A stretch of DNA of 64,000 bases from Sediminibacillus halophilus (GTDB lineage: Bacteria > Bacillota > Bacilli > Bacillales > Amphibacillaceae): positions 1,150,961 to 1,214,960 of the forward strand of contig NZ_FNHF01000001.1 of NCBI RefSeq assembly GCF_900103695.1. Direction: 5' to 3'. This document shows, in pieces, positions 53,387-63,014 of the stretch. A model generated the notes under the pieces. That model searched no databases and was not told the DNA's origin. It saw nothing but the letters and a program-made list of their open reading frames with translations. The translations under genes and the position numbers were made by a program. Positions within the stretch are counted from its first letter, which is position 1. Every line of letters begins with the position of its first letter.

Positions 53387-55240
53387 AAATCCGTATTCTA
53401 ATAATGATTGTAATTCTTCGACATATTCCGAAGAACCTGTGACGATAAGGTGGTCTCCCAACCGCAACTCCGTATCCCCATGAGGTACGATGGAATCCTT
53501 GCCCCGGAATATTCGCACCATGATGACATCACCAGTAAACGGAAACTCTCTAATCAGCGTTTCGTCATACACTGGGTTATTCATATTGATTTCGTAAAGG
53601 GCGCTCTCCTGTTCGGTCAAAATATCCACGACGCTCGGCGCTACAATCAACGCTTTAAGCAACGCCTTACTGGAAAGCAATACAGAGAAAACATCGATTC
53701 CCAGTTCCTTCAATTCTTTGTCGAGTCCAGGTTTTTCCACACGGGCAATGACGCGCTCAATGCCCTTTTCTTTTGCGTAAGAAGCAATTTCCGCATTCTT
53801 CTCTTCATTGCCGGTAGATACAACCAAAATGTCCACATCGAAAACATTCTGTTTTTCCATTAAACCTATATCATAACTGTCCAACTGGGTAATATCGAAA
53901 ATCGACCTGGTGATTTTTTCATCGAGTTTTTCCATTTTCGTATGGTACATATAGATTTCAAACATATTGTTATCCAATTCCCGAACAACCGGCAATGTTG
54001 CCTGGTTGGTCCCGATGAAGGAAACGACTTGCTTATGCTCAGGTTCTACATTGTTAATATATAACTTTTTGAAAACCGGCGGAGTAACCAGGCATGTCAA
54101 CACGGCCACTAAAATCAAGGCACCTTCCATTTGGTTGTCGATGATGCCCATTCTTTCTCCGATTGTGGCAGCAGCGATTACCAAGGATAAAGTCGTAGTG
54201 AGAATCATCCCGGAACTGATAACCGTCCGCCAATCATACCACTTTCTCATGATCAGCGCTGGCACCAATTTAGATACCAATAGCGCAATAAAGAGTAGCG
54301 GTATTAATGCCAGGACTTTCGGATTGCTAAATAAGGACCAGATGTCGATATCGACACCGACCATGACAAAAAATATCGGAATCAAAAAGCCATAACCGAA
54401 GCTGTCCAGTTTTTGTACCAAATCCTGGTTTGGAGATAATAAGGAAACTAGCGCACCGGCCAAAAATGCTCCAAGGATGTTCTCGGCGCCCACTGTTTCC
54501 GACAAGGCCACCAGAAAAATAATCAGTGTAAAAACGGCACGCGTACCGATCTGGATAGTTCCCTTCGACATCGTCTCCAAAAAAGTCTGGTTTCGGAATC
54601 GTTTGCCGATGAAGTACAACAATACTCCGGCACCGAATAGAATAAGCAGAAGCCACATGTTGCCTGATTCTTCTCCATAAAACGAAACAAATACTGCCAA
54701 CAAAATCATTGTCACCAAGTCTGCGATCACGGCAATCAACAGGATTGTCTGACCGACAGTGGTTTTCATTGCCTGTGCTTCTTTTAAAGTTGGTACAACA
54801 ACACCGAGTGAAATAGTGGATATGATTAATGTCATCAAGAACATATTATCGATAAAGCCGCCCAACACGAATAAGTAAGACAACAGCAGGGACAACGCTA
54901 AAATGGCCAGGAACACGATTATGGCAATCCATACGGCACTTGGCTGTTTAATTGTTTGGTTGCTGTTGCGTTTGTTTCTGCCTTTTTTAGCAAATATCGT
55001 AAAGTCTATTTCCAGACCGCTCAAAAACATGAGAAAAATGAATCCCAAGGTGGAAAGTGTCTCCAGCCAGGTGCTGTCATCTACGATATTAAAGCCGCTA
55101 TGTCCAATAATCAACCCGACGATGATTTCAGCTACGACTACAGGAATGGCTTTCAAACGCAGGCGATGCATTAATATAGGAGTGAAAAATGCCGCTAAAA
55201 TGACAATCACCAGGGAGGTTACTGATTCTCCATGCTCCAT
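53384..55240 (-). CDS. yjbQ: CPA2-type cation:proton antiporter with C-terminal TrkA domain
   Basis: 618 residues. The membrane part (about 1-385) has the KefB/CPA2 pattern: VVAEIIVGLIIGHSGF, LGFIFLMFLSGLEID, GAFLAGALVSLL and FFVMVGVDID. A cytoplasmic Rossmann-like region (about 405-535) and a TrkA_C domain (about 545-615, MVRIFRGKDSIVPHGDTELRLGDHLIVTG in two parts) follow. It probably exports K or Na in exchange for protons under ligand control. Position next to the prpE/yjbO block and size match B. subtilis YjbQ. Confidence 0.88.
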   Translation of the reverse strand: MEHGESVTSLVIVILAAFFTPILMHRLRLKAIPVVVAEIIVGLIIGHSGFNIVDDSTWLETLSTLGFIFLMFLSGLEIDFTIFAKKGRNKRNSNQTIKQPSAVWIAIIVFLAILALSLLLSYLFVLGGFIDNMFLMTLIISTISLGVVVPTLKEAQAMKTTVGQTILLIAVIADLVTMILLAVFVSFYGEESGNMWLLLILFGAGVLLYFIGKRFRNQTFLETMSKGTIQIGTRAVFTLIIFLVALSETVGAENILGAFLAGALVSLLSPNQDLVQKLDSFGYGFLIPIFFVMVGVDIDIWSLFSNPKVLALIPLLFIALLVSKLVPALIMRKWYDWRTVISSGMILTTTLSLVIAAATIGERMGIIDNQMEGALILVAVLTCLVTPPVFKKLYINNVEPEHKQVVSFIGTNQATLPVVRELDNNMFEIYMYHTKMEKLDEKITRSIFDITQLDSYDIGLMEKQNVFDVDILVVSTGNEEKNAEIASYAKEKGIERVIARVEKPGLDKELKELGIDVFSVLLSSKALLKALIVAPSVVDILTEQESALYEINMNNPVYDETLIREFPFTGDVIMVRIFRGKDSIVPHGDTELRLGDHLIVTGSSEYVEELQSLLEYGF

Positions 55241-55253
55241 GTGTCACAACCTC

Positions 55254-56624
55254 CTATCCATGTATTAGTAAGTTCATAAATGCGGTAGCCATTCCAAAAT
55301 ATATCAAGACCGAGATGATATCGTTAATTGTCGTGATAAATGGCCCGGAAGCTACTGCTGGATCAATATTGAGCCGGTGCATCATGATCGGAATCAAAGA
55401 ACCGGCAATGGTGGCCACAATCAGCGTGGCCATGATAGAAAAACCAACCAACATGCCAAGGTAAATATCTCCGTACCAAATGTATAAAACCAAAGTAATA
55501 AGGAGTCCGCAACAGAAGCCTGTAACTAAACCGGTTCCCGCTTCGCGCATAATCATTTTCCATTTACCCTGTCTTTCAAATTCTCCAGTGGCAATACCTC
55601 TAACCGCAACTGCCAGCGCCTGTGTCCCCGTATTCCCCGCCATGCCACCAATCAACGGAATAAATATAGCTAAGATCGGTTTTTGACCGAGAGTTTCTTC
55701 AAATCTTCCGATTAAGCTTGCTGTGAGCATTCCTAAGAATAAGAGGATGATCAACCAAGGAAGACGTTTTTTTGCAGACGCAATCGCACTGTCATCCGGA
55801 CTGTCTACGTCCGAAATACCGGCCAGCTTGGAGTAGTCATCGCTAGCCTCTTCTTGCATGACATCCATAATATCATCAACTGTGATAATTCCAAGCAAGT
55901 GATCCTGAAAATCGACTACAGGGAGTGCCAGAAAGTCATAATCCCGCATCATTTGCGCAATATCCTCCTGGTCTTCACCTACAGGCACAGAAACAACCCT
56001 TTCGCTCATGACATCGGATATGAGCCAGTCTCCTTCGGCAATGATTAAGTCACGAAGCGAGAGGACACCGACAAGTCGTTTTTGATTATCAATTACATAG
56101 GTATAATAAATCGTTTCTGCATCTGGCGCTTCTTTACGCAAATGCTTCATTGCTTCGTTGATGGTCTGATTGGCATTCAGCACAACGAACTCCGTCGTCA
56201 TGATACTTCCTGCCGTCTTTTCTTCGTAATGCAGCAACTGTTTAATTTCTTCGGCAGCATCCTTTTCCATGATCGTCAAATAGCTTGCTACCTTATTCTT
56301 ATCGAGTTGGTTCAGTATATCCACCGCATCATCCGTGGACATTTCTGCAAGGACATTCGCCGCAAAAGCGGTTGTCATTTCAGTAAAAAACGGTTCAATA
56401 TCTTCTATATCGATATTTTCCATTACATCTGCTATTTCTTCGGATGCCAGATAGGAATAAATCTGTTGGCGGACCTGCTCTGATTGGGTTTCGAAGATTT
56501 TCGCCTGATCGTAAGGATGCAGCTCGAGAAACTCTGCCCGAAACTGGTCGATTTGCCGATTGAACAAGGCATCCTGGATTTTTTCCCAATATTGCTCTCT
56601 TTCCTGTTCATCTAAATGCTCCAT
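55254..56624 (-). CDS. mgtE: Magnesium transporter MgtE
   Basis: 456 residues from the ATG at 56624, 8 nt after AAGGGGG. The N domain of superhelical repeats is at about 5-130 (MSTDDAVDILNQLD). Two CBS domains cover about 135-255 (HLRKEAPDAETIYYTYVID, VPVGEDQEDIAQMMRDYDFLALPVVD, each in parts). Five membrane helices follow from about 285 (PWLIILLFLGMLTASLI; GGMAGNTGTQALAVAVR; TTINDIISVLIYF). Mg-gated channel for Mg uptake. No M-box riboswitch is seen upstream; only 14 nt separate it from the antiporter gene. Confidence 0.95.
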   Translation of the reverse strand: MEHLDEQEREQYWEKIQDALFNRQIDQFRAEFLELHPYDQAKIFETQSEQVRQQIYSYLASEEIADVMENIDIEDIEPFFTEMTTAFAANVLAEMSTDDAVDILNQLDKNKVASYLTIMEKDAAEEIKQLLHYEEKTAGSIMTTEFVVLNANQTINEAMKHLRKEAPDAETIYYTYVIDNQKRLVGVLSLRDLIIAEGDWLISDVMSERVVSVPVGEDQEDIAQMMRDYDFLALPVVDFQDHLLGIITVDDIMDVMQEEASDDYSKLAGISDVDSPDDSAIASAKKRLPWLIILLFLGMLTASLIGRFEETLGQKPILAIFIPLIGGMAGNTGTQALAVAVRGIATGEFERQGKWKMIMREAGTGLVTGFCCGLLITLVLYIWYGDIYLGMLVGFSIMATLIVATIAGSLIPIMMHRLNIDPAVASGPFITTINDIISVLIYFGMATAFMNLLIHG

Positions 56625-56655
56625 CCATACAACCCCCTTACTTCTAGAAAGTATT

Positions 56656-56684
56656 ATCGTAAGTGCCGGCTGACTTTTTGTCAA
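56656..56684 (-). promoter_or_regulatory. SigA promoter of mgtE
   Basis: Minus strand: TTGACA at 56684-56679, 17 nt, TACGAT at 56661-56656, about 30 nt before the start codon. The short leader leaves no room for an M-box. Confidence 0.75.
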
Positions 56685-56987
56685 CGACAGAAACGTGAAC
56701 ATATGATGTAGTTTTTATATTTTTTGTTAGAAGAAACAAAACAACGCTTAAAATTATTAACAATTTGATGTAAACTGAACTATGTATGACTTTGACTTCT
56801 TTTTACTTTCCATAAACAAGAAAGTAATTTATTCTATATTTTATCGAAAAAAATCCATAACAGATACTTTTTTGCATAAAGCGATTGCCTTTCTTCTTGA
56901 TAAGGCTGAAAACCTCATCTTAATGTACAAGATAGGCCTGGTTGTTTCAATATATTTAACGAAATCTTTAAACCGGATGTAAAATGG

Positions 56988-57015
56988 CTGACTGTTTAAC
57001 TCCGTTAACAGTCAG
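56988..57015 (+). promoter_or_regulatory. Inverted repeat in the rodA leader
   Basis: CTGACTGTT and AACAGTCAG, 9 bp, around a 10 nt loop that itself contains TTAA..TTAA, ending just before the AAAGGG box of rodA. The rest of the 56703-57032 spacer is AT-rich and holds no gene. It may be a repressor site or a hairpin affecting translation. Confidence 0.5.
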
Positions 57016-57032
57016 GAAAGAAAGGGAACCTT

Positions 57033-58202
57033 ATGAATTCTAACAACAATTCTTCAATTGATTATACATTAATATTCATCGTGCTTTTGCTTGGAATCGT
57101 CAGCTGTTTTACGCTATATTCTGTTCAACCTTATTTGGGCAGTGAAGCGCAGGATAACTATTTCATAAAACAGATAGCCTGGTACGTTGCAGGCGGTCTG
57201 GTTGTAGGTGGGATTATGTGGATCGACTACGACCGCTTCCGCCATATTTCCTGGTATTTATATGGCGCAGGGATGGTCACCCTGTTAATGCTGTTCTTCC
57301 AATTTCCGCCGCAGATCATCCATACCGCCAATAATGCGACCAGTTGGTTTATTTTTCCTGGAATAGGGACCATCCAGCCGGCGGAATTTTTCAAAGTGTT
57401 TTTAGTTATCGCGTTAGCACATGTCATGGTCAGCCATAATGAAAAATTTAAAAACCGTACAAATAAAAGCGACTTATGGTTAATTGCGAAGATAGCGATA
57501 GTCAGTCTGCCTCCTATGGGTTTGATTGCTGTCCAACCTGACTTAGGCGGCTTTCTTGTGTTGGCTGCGATTGTCGCCTGTATGGTACTCGTATCCGGTA
57601 TCCGCTGGCGCGTCCTTTCGGCAGTAACATTGCTCGGACTCTTAATCATCGGAGCGGCGATAGGTCTGTCGATCATGTATCCGGATACCGTTGGAACAAC
57701 CTTGGAAGAAAGTGTCTTCAAACACGTGGAAAGTCGTTTCTATGGCTGGCTTGATCCGGAAAAATACACGGAATCAGGTTACCAGCTAAAAAAAGCAATG
57801 CTTGCAATTGGTTCCGGACAGCTAACCGGAAAAGGAATGCGGGATTTTGAAGTAGATGTACCGGAAAGGCAAACCGATATGATTTTTACCGCGATAGCGG
57901 AACAATACGGGTTCATAGGTGCCAGTATCGTTGTAACCTTGTTGTTTTTACTGATTTATCGGCTGATATATATTGCCCTGCAAAGCAATGATGAATTTGG
58001 CAGTTTTATTATCACCGGTTTAATCGGAATGTTCGCTTTCCAAATCTTCCAAAACATCGGAATGTCGGTACAGCTCCTTCCAATTACCGGTCTGCCGCTT
58101 CCGTTCCTGAGTTACGGGGGGAGCTCGACGCTCACCTATATGATTGCCATCGGGCTTGCATTGAATATTCGATCACGGACAAAACAATATATGTTTGATT
58201 AA
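57033..58202 (+). CDS. rodA: Peptidoglycan glycosyltransferase RodA
   Basis: 389 residues, AAAGGGAACCTT before the ATG. Ten-helix SEDS protein. FFKVFLVIALAHVM and QPDLGGFLVL are core SEDS motifs. The catalytic Asp is in PERQTDMIFTAIAEQYGF (about residue 282). PITGLPLPFLSYGGSS is the C-terminal signature. This spacing fits RodA rather than FtsW. It polymerises lipid II during side-wall elongation with a class B PBP. Second SEDS gene in the window besides the one at 954. Confidence 0.92.
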   Translation: MNSNNNSSIDYTLIFIVLLLGIVSCFTLYSVQPYLGSEAQDNYFIKQIAWYVAGGLVVGGIMWIDYDRFRHISWYLYGAGMVTLLMLFFQFPPQIIHTANNATSWFIFPGIGTIQPAEFFKVFLVIALAHVMVSHNEKFKNRTNKSDLWLIAKIAIVSLPPMGLIAVQPDLGGFLVLAAIVACMVLVSGIRWRVLSAVTLLGLLIIGAAIGLSIMYPDTVGTTLEESVFKHVESRFYGWLDPEKYTESGYQLKKAMLAIGSGQLTGKGMRDFEVDVPERQTDMIFTAIAEQYGFIGASIVVTLLFLLIYRLIYIALQSNDEFGSFIITGLIGMFAFQIFQNIGMSVQLLPITGLPLPFLSYGGSSTLTYMIAIGLALNIRSRTKQYMFD

Positions 58203-58280
58203 CCATCAGGGTGGAATGCTAGAAGATAGCTTTCACCCTTCTTTATGTGTGGAAAAAATTTTGAACAGGAGAGATCAATT

Positions 58281-59021
58281 GTGAAATTGGACATCATCGG
58301 TGATATCCACGGCTGCTATGAAGAGTTGCAGCACTTATTTAAAGAGCTCGGCTACAATATAAAAGAAGGTGCTCCTGTGCATCCTGATGGAAGAGTGCCA
58401 GTCTTTATCGGAGATTTGACCGACCGCGGGCCAGACTCTGTTTCTGTGGTCAAGCTGGTTTACGAAATGGTACGCGATAAGAAAATCGCGAAATATGTAC
58501 CTGGAAACCACTGTAACAAACTTTACCGCTACTTTTTGGGCAACAATGTAAAACAACAACACGGACTGGAAACAACCGTTTCCGAATATAAAGCGCTGGA
58601 CAGTAAACAACAAAAGATGATCCGGCACCATTTCATGGATTTATATGAATCTGCCCCGCTTTATTTGCAGATGCCTGAAGCGCACGCTGTCGTTGCTCAC
58701 GCCGGCATTAGCCAGGATTTAATTGGTAAATCAGGTAAAAAAGTAAAGACCTTTGTCTTGTATGGGGATATTACGGGCGAAACGCATGAAGACGGACGGC
58801 CAGTCAGACGCGATTGGGCTCAACAATACCAGGGGGAAGATTGGATTGTTTATGGCCATACACCCGTTCTAGAGCCAAGAATCGTTAACCGTACAATCAA
58901 CATTGATACCGGATGTGTGTTCGGTAATAAGCTGACCGCATTCCGGCTCCCTGAAGAAGAAACCGTGTCCGTCCCCTCACAGCAGCCCTTTATGGAAGAA
59001 AAATTCCGATCATTTGATTGA
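58281..59021 (+). CDS. prpE: Bis(5'-nucleosyl)-tetraphosphatase PrpE
   Basis: 246 residues from the GTG at 58281, 7 nt after AGGAGAG. Metallophosphatase motifs: [36 protein letters not shown] and [10 protein letters not shown]. PrpE hydrolyses Ap4A-type dinucleotides and has been linked to spore germination in B. subtilis. Start of the conserved yjbP-yjbO-nadF-yjbM region, though on the strand opposite to those genes. Confidence 0.93.
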   Translation: MKLDIIGDIHGCYEELQHLFKELGYNIKEGAPVHPDGRVPVFIGDLTDRGPDSVSVVKLVYEMVRDKKIAKYVPGNHCNKLYRYFLGNNVKQQHGLETTVSEYKALDSKQQKMIRHHFMDLYESAPLYLQMPEAHAVVAHAGISQDLIGKSGKKVKTFVLYGDITGETHEDGRPVRRDWAQQYQGEDWIVYGHTPVLEPRIVNRTINIDTGCVFGNKLTAFRLPEEETVSVPSQQPFMEEKFRSFD

Positions 59022-59104
59022 TACAGAGCGGGGACCTAAAGGCTATTTTCTACAAGGATAATTGCTTTTACACAAAAAATAGAAACTACATATTAATGAA
59101 AATT

Positions 59105-59168
59105 CTCTTACTCAGTCTAATGAAGTTGAATGTTAGTCCGAGGAAAGCGCGGGGTATTTCCGCAGCGC
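59105..59168. repeat. Dispersed intergenic repeat, second copy
   Basis: Lies in the 59022-59354 spacer, which has no gene. Positions 59105-59141 match 51818-51854 in inverted orientation at 34 of 37 bases. They are followed by a GGAAAGCGC..TTTCCGCAGCG hairpin that corresponds to the GGAAAGGGAGCG..TTTTCCACAGCG block of the other copy. Confidence 0.75.
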
Positions 59169-59279
59169 AGTTCTCCCACCCAATAAAGATTGGATGTCAG
59201 GAAGATTCATTCAAGTTAGTTCGTAGTTTTTATCAGATCCGCTAATAACAGGCGTCAAAAATGCGAAACAGCATTTAAG

Positions 59280-59332
59280 AAAAACCAAACGAGTTCGGAT
59301 GCAGAGCATTTTCGAATCACCGTCTGGTTTTT
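59280..59332 (-). terminator. Terminator of the relQ-nadK-rluD operon
   Basis: AAAAACCAAACG pairs with CGTCTGGTTTTT at 11 of 12 positions around a 29 nt loop; T5 on the minus strand after the stem. Confidence 0.75.
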
Positions 59333-59354
59333 GTTTAGGCCACTGTGCTTTATA

Positions 59355-60233
59355 TTATTCGTCTAAAAGTTCTTTCATATCATCTGGCATGGGTGCAGAA
59401 AACTCGAGGCGTTCTCCTGTAGCCGGGTGCTGGAATGTAAGTGTCTTACAATGGAGAGCCTGCCTATCGATTTTATCTTTATGGCCACCATACAAGTCAT
59501 CCCCCATCAAGGGGTGGCCGATATGGGAAAAATGCACACGGATTTGATGAGTCCGTCCCGTCTCCAGTCGAACATCAACTAGACTGCCTCCGGCCGTATG
59601 CCGGATCACCTGGTAATGAGTAACTGCATGCTTCCCATCAGCGATTACTTCCCGTTCGATCATCGAAGTCTCTTTTTTGGCAATCGGAGCATCAATCGTT
59701 GCACTCTCCGTCTTAAGTTCACCCTCTACCAGCGCATAATAACTGCGATTCACGCTCCCAGATTTTTGTTTTTCAAACAGCAAAGAGTGGCTGAACCGAT
59801 GTTTCGCCACCAACAGCAATCCCGATGTATCCCTGTCCAGCCGTGTGACAACATGAACCGTGTAGGTAAGGCCCAGCCGTTCATAGTAACCGATCAGCGC
59901 GTTGGCAATTGTCCCGGTCGGATGCAGCATGGATGGAATCGTGACAATCCCTGCCGGCTTGTTCAAGACAAGGATATCTTCGTCCTCGTAAACGATATCA
60001 AGCGGGATGTCCTCCCCTATCAAATGGCTGCCACGCTTTTCCGGTGGAAATACAACCGCCAGTTCATCACCTGCAGCCAGCGTCTGCCGGACAGTTACAG
60101 GCTGTCCGTTTTTTAAAATCGATCCTCCGCCGAACTTTACGGACCGCAATATCCGCCGTGAAAAGCCTTGAATTTGTTGTAGGTATTCTTTAATGAGCAT
60201 GCCCTCATGCTCAGCTGTAATTTTCCAATTCAA
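59355..60233 (-). CDS. yjbO: RluD-like 23S rRNA/tRNA pseudouridine synthase (YjbO)
   Basis: 292 residues from the TTG at 60233, 6 nt after AAGGTG (a GTG at 60242 overlaps the box). The S4-like N-terminal part includes RRILRSVKFGGGSILKNGQ (about 25-45). VLNKPAGIVTIPS precedes the catalytic Asp in TRLDRDTSGLLLVAK (about residue 132). LETGRTHQIRVHFSHIGHPLMGD (two parts) closes the RluA/RluD signature. It isomerises uridine in structured RNA; the exact sites are unknown. Last gene of the relQ-nadK operon (24 nt gap). Confidence 0.92.
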   Translation of the reverse strand: MNWKITAEHEGMLIKEYLQQIQGFSRRILRSVKFGGGSILKNGQPVTVRQTLAAGDELAVVFPPEKRGSHLIGEDIPLDIVYEDEDILVLNKPAGIVTIPSMLHPTGTIANALIGYYERLGLTYTVHVVTRLDRDTSGLLLVAKHRFSHSLLFEKQKSGSVNRSYYALVEGELKTESATIDAPIAKKETSMIEREVIADGKHAVTHYQVIRHTAGGSLVDVRLETGRTHQIRVHFSHIGHPLMGDDLYGGHKDKIDRQALHCKTLTFQHPATGERLEFSAPMPDDMKELLDE

Positions 60234-60257
60234 GCATCTCACCTTTTCACCATTAAT

Positions 60258-61058
60258 TTATCTTTCGTCTGCAACAAATGAATCATGCACTCTCTTCCAA
60301 AACGGGAACGAACGGAATCGGGCAAATCTTATTTTCTTATCCGCCACTTTGCAAATGATCCGGTCGACATTTGCATACGTTTTGGTAATGTGATCGATTG
60401 TAATCAAAAAACTTTTATCATAAATCGGCCGGAAATCGCAGGCATGATGTTTTGGGAGGATCAGTGGCGAGCCGATCGTCCGGAACACCCGGTTATTGAT
60501 TGATGCCATCTCAGTTATTTGAATCGACTCCAATGATGGATGGATTATGCCACCGCCCAATGCTTTATTGTATGCCGTACTCCCGGACGGGGTAGAAATA
60601 CAAAGGCCATCCCCACGGAATGTTTCAAAGTGTTCCCCTTTTATTTCCACGTCCAATACAACGGATCCTTCAGCTGTTTTAATTGAGCATTCATTCAACG
60701 CCAAGAAGCGGTCGGTTTCTCCTCCTTCTTTGGGGCAAATCGTAACTTCCAATAATGGGTATTCCACCACTTGGAATGGATTTTTGGCGATTTCAATGAT
60801 CAATTTTTCTACTTCATCCGGAACCCAATCAGCATAAAAGCCCAGATGCCCAGTGTGAATTCCAATAAATGCCGTTTTGTCCAAGCGATTGATGTATGTA
60901 TGAAATGCTTCTAAAAACGTCCCATCACCGCCGACAGAAACTACAAGATCTGGTTCCTCCTCATCGTAGACCAGTTCAAAGTCAACCAAATATTGCTTGA
61001 TCATCGCCTTTAATTCTTCAGATTTAGTATCCCCTTTTGACGTAATTGCAAATTTCAT
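60258..61058 (-). CDS. nadK: NAD kinase
   Basis: 266 residues, AAAAGGAGGGCGAG upstream. GGDGT motif with the catalytic Asp45 ([15 protein letters not shown]), [22 protein letters not shown] and [16 protein letters not shown] are the family motifs. It makes NADP from NAD. B. subtilis NadF (YjbN) is also 266 residues and lies in the same place. 19 nt after relQ. Confidence 0.96.
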   Translation of the reverse strand: MKFAITSKGDTKSEELKAMIKQYLVDFELVYDEEEPDLVVSVGGDGTFLEAFHTYINRLDKTAFIGIHTGHLGFYADWVPDEVEKLIIEIAKNPFQVVEYPLLEVTICPKEGGETDRFLALNECSIKTAEGSVVLDVEIKGEHFETFRGDGLCISTPSGSTAYNKALGGGIIHPSLESIQITEMASINNRVFRTIGSPLILPKHHACDFRPIYDKSFLITIDHITKTYANVDRIICKVADKKIRFARFRSFPFWKRVHDSFVADER

Positions 61059-61077
61059 AGCGGCTCTCGCCCTCCTT

Positions 61078-61698
61078 TTAGCGACTGCTTTTGTTTTTAT
61101 GGAAAATTCGCTGTGCTTCCTGGACCTCGTCTTTTATCTTGGCCATTTCCTCGTCCAGTTTGAATGCTGCTTCAGCAGCGCCTTGAAGGCGCGCCTTAAT
61201 CTCAGCAGGTATTTGCCCGTCATATTTGTAATTTAATGAATGCTCATTTGTCGCCCAAAAATTCATAGCCAGTGTACGAATTTGGATCTCAGCCATTACC
61301 ATTTTTTCTCCGTGTATTGTCTCCACCGGATACCGAATGATCATATGGTAAGAACGGTAACCACTATCTTTTTTGGAGGATATATAGTCCTTCTCCTCAA
61401 TGATCGAAAAATCATTCCTGCTTCGAAGCATATCGATAATGGTATATATATCATCTACAAATTGACATACCACCCGGACACCGGCGATGTCCTGTATTTC
61501 GTCTTCTACACGAGGCAAATCCGTTTCTTTTCGATGAAGTTTCTCCAAGATGCTTGGTACAGGTTTTACCCTTCCAGTAATGAATTCAATCGGCGAATGC
61601 CGGGATTCAAATTCAAATTGGGCTCGCATCCCCTTTAGTTTTACCTTTAATTCCTCTACAACTTGCACATACGGAGCAAGAAAAGCTTCCCAATTCAC
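61078..61698 (-). CDS. relQ: Small alarmone synthetase RelQ (GTP pyrophosphokinase)
   Basis: 206 residues, GTG start after AAGGTGGTG. RelA/SpoT synthetase domain only: [70 protein letters not shown] (two parts). The C-terminal helix mediates tetramer formation. It makes (p)ppGpp and related alarmones without ribosomes. B. subtilis SasB (YjbM) counterpart. First gene of the operon with nadK and yjbO, divergent from yjbK. Confidence 0.95.
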   Translation of the reverse strand: MNWEAFLAPYVQVVEELKVKLKGMRAQFEFESRHSPIEFITGRVKPVPSILEKLHRKETDLPRVEDEIQDIAGVRVVCQFVDDIYTIIDMLRSRNDFSIIEEKDYISSKKDSGYRSYHMIIRYPVETIHGEKMVMAEIQIRTLAMNFWATNEHSLNYKYDGQIPAEIKARLQGAAEAAFKLDEEMAKIKDEVQEAQRIFHKNKSSR

Positions 61699-61895
61699 TT
61701 GTCACGCACCACCTTCGATCATCTTGCTTGCTGATACTCTTGGTTTCGTCAATCTTAATTGTATCATAAATTTTCTGCTGGGTTACCAATTAGACATACG
61801 GCTTAACGGAAATTTCCAAAGAGACTTCTTTTGCAATTGGCGGTTTGTTTCCACCATAATGAGGTAACAGGAATGATGAAACAGGAGGAATGAGA

Positions 61896-62474
61896 ATGGC
61901 ACAGGAAATTGAAATCGAATTTAAAAACCTGCTGACTAAAATAGAATATGATCGTCTTTGTGAGTTTTTAGAAGTAGAAGAGGCGGGGGCACTAAGTCAT
62001 ACAAATCATTATTTTGAAACTCCTGAATTTGCATTGAAGCAGCACGGAGCTGCACTACGCATACGCGAAAAAAACGGACAATGGCAATTGACGTTGAAGG
62101 AACCTCACCCAGAGGGGTTACTGGAAACTCACGATACACTTACAGAAAATGAAGCAGCTTCGTGGATAAACGGAGACATCATACCGAAGCCACAGGTTGC
62201 TGCCCAGCTTAACCGGCTCGGAATTGATTTTGCGGAACTTGCTTATGGCGGTGCTTTGACGACCCAGAGAATCGAAACAGAATTCAAAGAAACCATAGTG
62301 GTATTGGACCATAGCACTTATAACGGGTATAACGATTATGAATTGGAAGTAGAGGCACAAGAACGGCAGCATGGCCAGCAAGTATTTAGTGAACTTCTTG
62401 ATCGCCTGGAAATTAGCAAAAAACGGACACCGAACAAAATTAAAAGATTCTACGACTCCATGGAAAACAGATAA
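61896..62474 (+). CDS. yjbK: CYTH-domain phosphatase/triphosphatase YjbK
   Basis: 192 residues from the ATG at 61896, 7 nt after AGGAGG (an ATG at 61890 abuts it). The ExExK signature is EIEFK at residues 6-10. LRIREKNGQWQLTLKEP and ELEVEAQ add the acidic and basic residues of the triphosphate tunnel fold. It probably hydrolyses inorganic tri- or polyphosphate, or thiamine triphosphate-like compounds. Synteny with B. subtilis yjbK; yjbL is not seen between it and relQ. Confidence 0.92.
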   Translation: MAQEIEIEFKNLLTKIEYDRLCEFLEVEEAGALSHTNHYFETPEFALKQHGAALRIREKNGQWQLTLKEPHPEGLLETHDTLTENEAASWINGDIIPKPQVAAQLNRLGIDFAELAYGGALTTQRIETEFKETIVVLDHSTYNGYNDYELEVEAQERQHGQQVFSELLDRLEISKKRTPNKIKRFYDSMENR

Positions 62475-62612
62475 GTTGCCCAATATAACCGGCAATTGTT
62501 ACAATAAGGAAAAATCTTGTTAAGCTTGTTTTTGTACAGCCGGAAATTGAAAAGATACGGTTGGGAAAAGCTTAAGAGTAACTTTCTTGCAAAGTTGGAG
62601 AGGAAATGAAAC

Positions 62613-63014
62613 ATGACTGATTCCGTTACCCTGTATGAAGCCATAGGCGGCAGGGAAAAAATAGAACAACTCGTTCAAGCCTTTTATAAACGGGTGGCGA
62701 AACATCCGGCATTAAAACCGATATTTCCAGATGATTTAACAGAAACCGCCAGAAAACAGCAACAGTTTCTGACGCAGCTGTTCGGTGGCCCAGCTTTATA
62801 TACAGAAGAACACGGGCATCCAATGCTCCGGAGACGACATTTGCCGTTTCCGATCACCCCGACCAGACGTGACGCCTGGCTCGAATGCATGGAACAAGCC
62901 TTAGCAGAAGCCGAAGTGGAAGAGCCCTATCGAAGTGCCATTTTTGAACGATTGACAATGACAGCATCGCATATGATGAATACACCTGAGGATGAGAAAG
63001 GAGAATCGTTGTGA
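62613..63014 (+). CDS. yjbI: Truncated hemoglobin YjbI (group II)
   Basis: 133 residues, GGAGAGG upstream. [22 protein letters not shown] gives the B10 Tyr region, RRRHLPFPI carries the proximal His (about residue 76), and [10 protein letters not shown] has the G8 Trp. Binds O2/NO; in B. subtilis YjbI was found to act in TasA/biofilm-related oxidation and sits beside the Spx adaptor gene. Its stop overlaps the start of spxH by 4 bp, so the two are translationally coupled. No yjbJ-like gene is between yjbK and yjbI. Confidence 0.93.
   Translation: MTDSVTLYEAIGGREKIEQLVQAFYKRVAKHPALKPIFPDDLTETARKQQQFLTQLFGGPALYTEEHGHPMLRRRHLPFPITPTRRDAWLECMEQALAEAEVEEPYRSAIFERLTMTASHMMNTPEDEKGESL

Noticed and set aside
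56625-56760. M-box (Mg) riboswitch before mgtE
   Set aside because: The SigA promoter lies only about 30 nt before the start codon, leaving no room for the roughly 160 nt M-box fold.
56782-56982. Plus-strand open frame of 66 codons upstream of rodA
   Set aside because: No ribosome binding site, AT-driven Lys/Ile/Phe composition, and it sits in the mgtE/rodA spacer.
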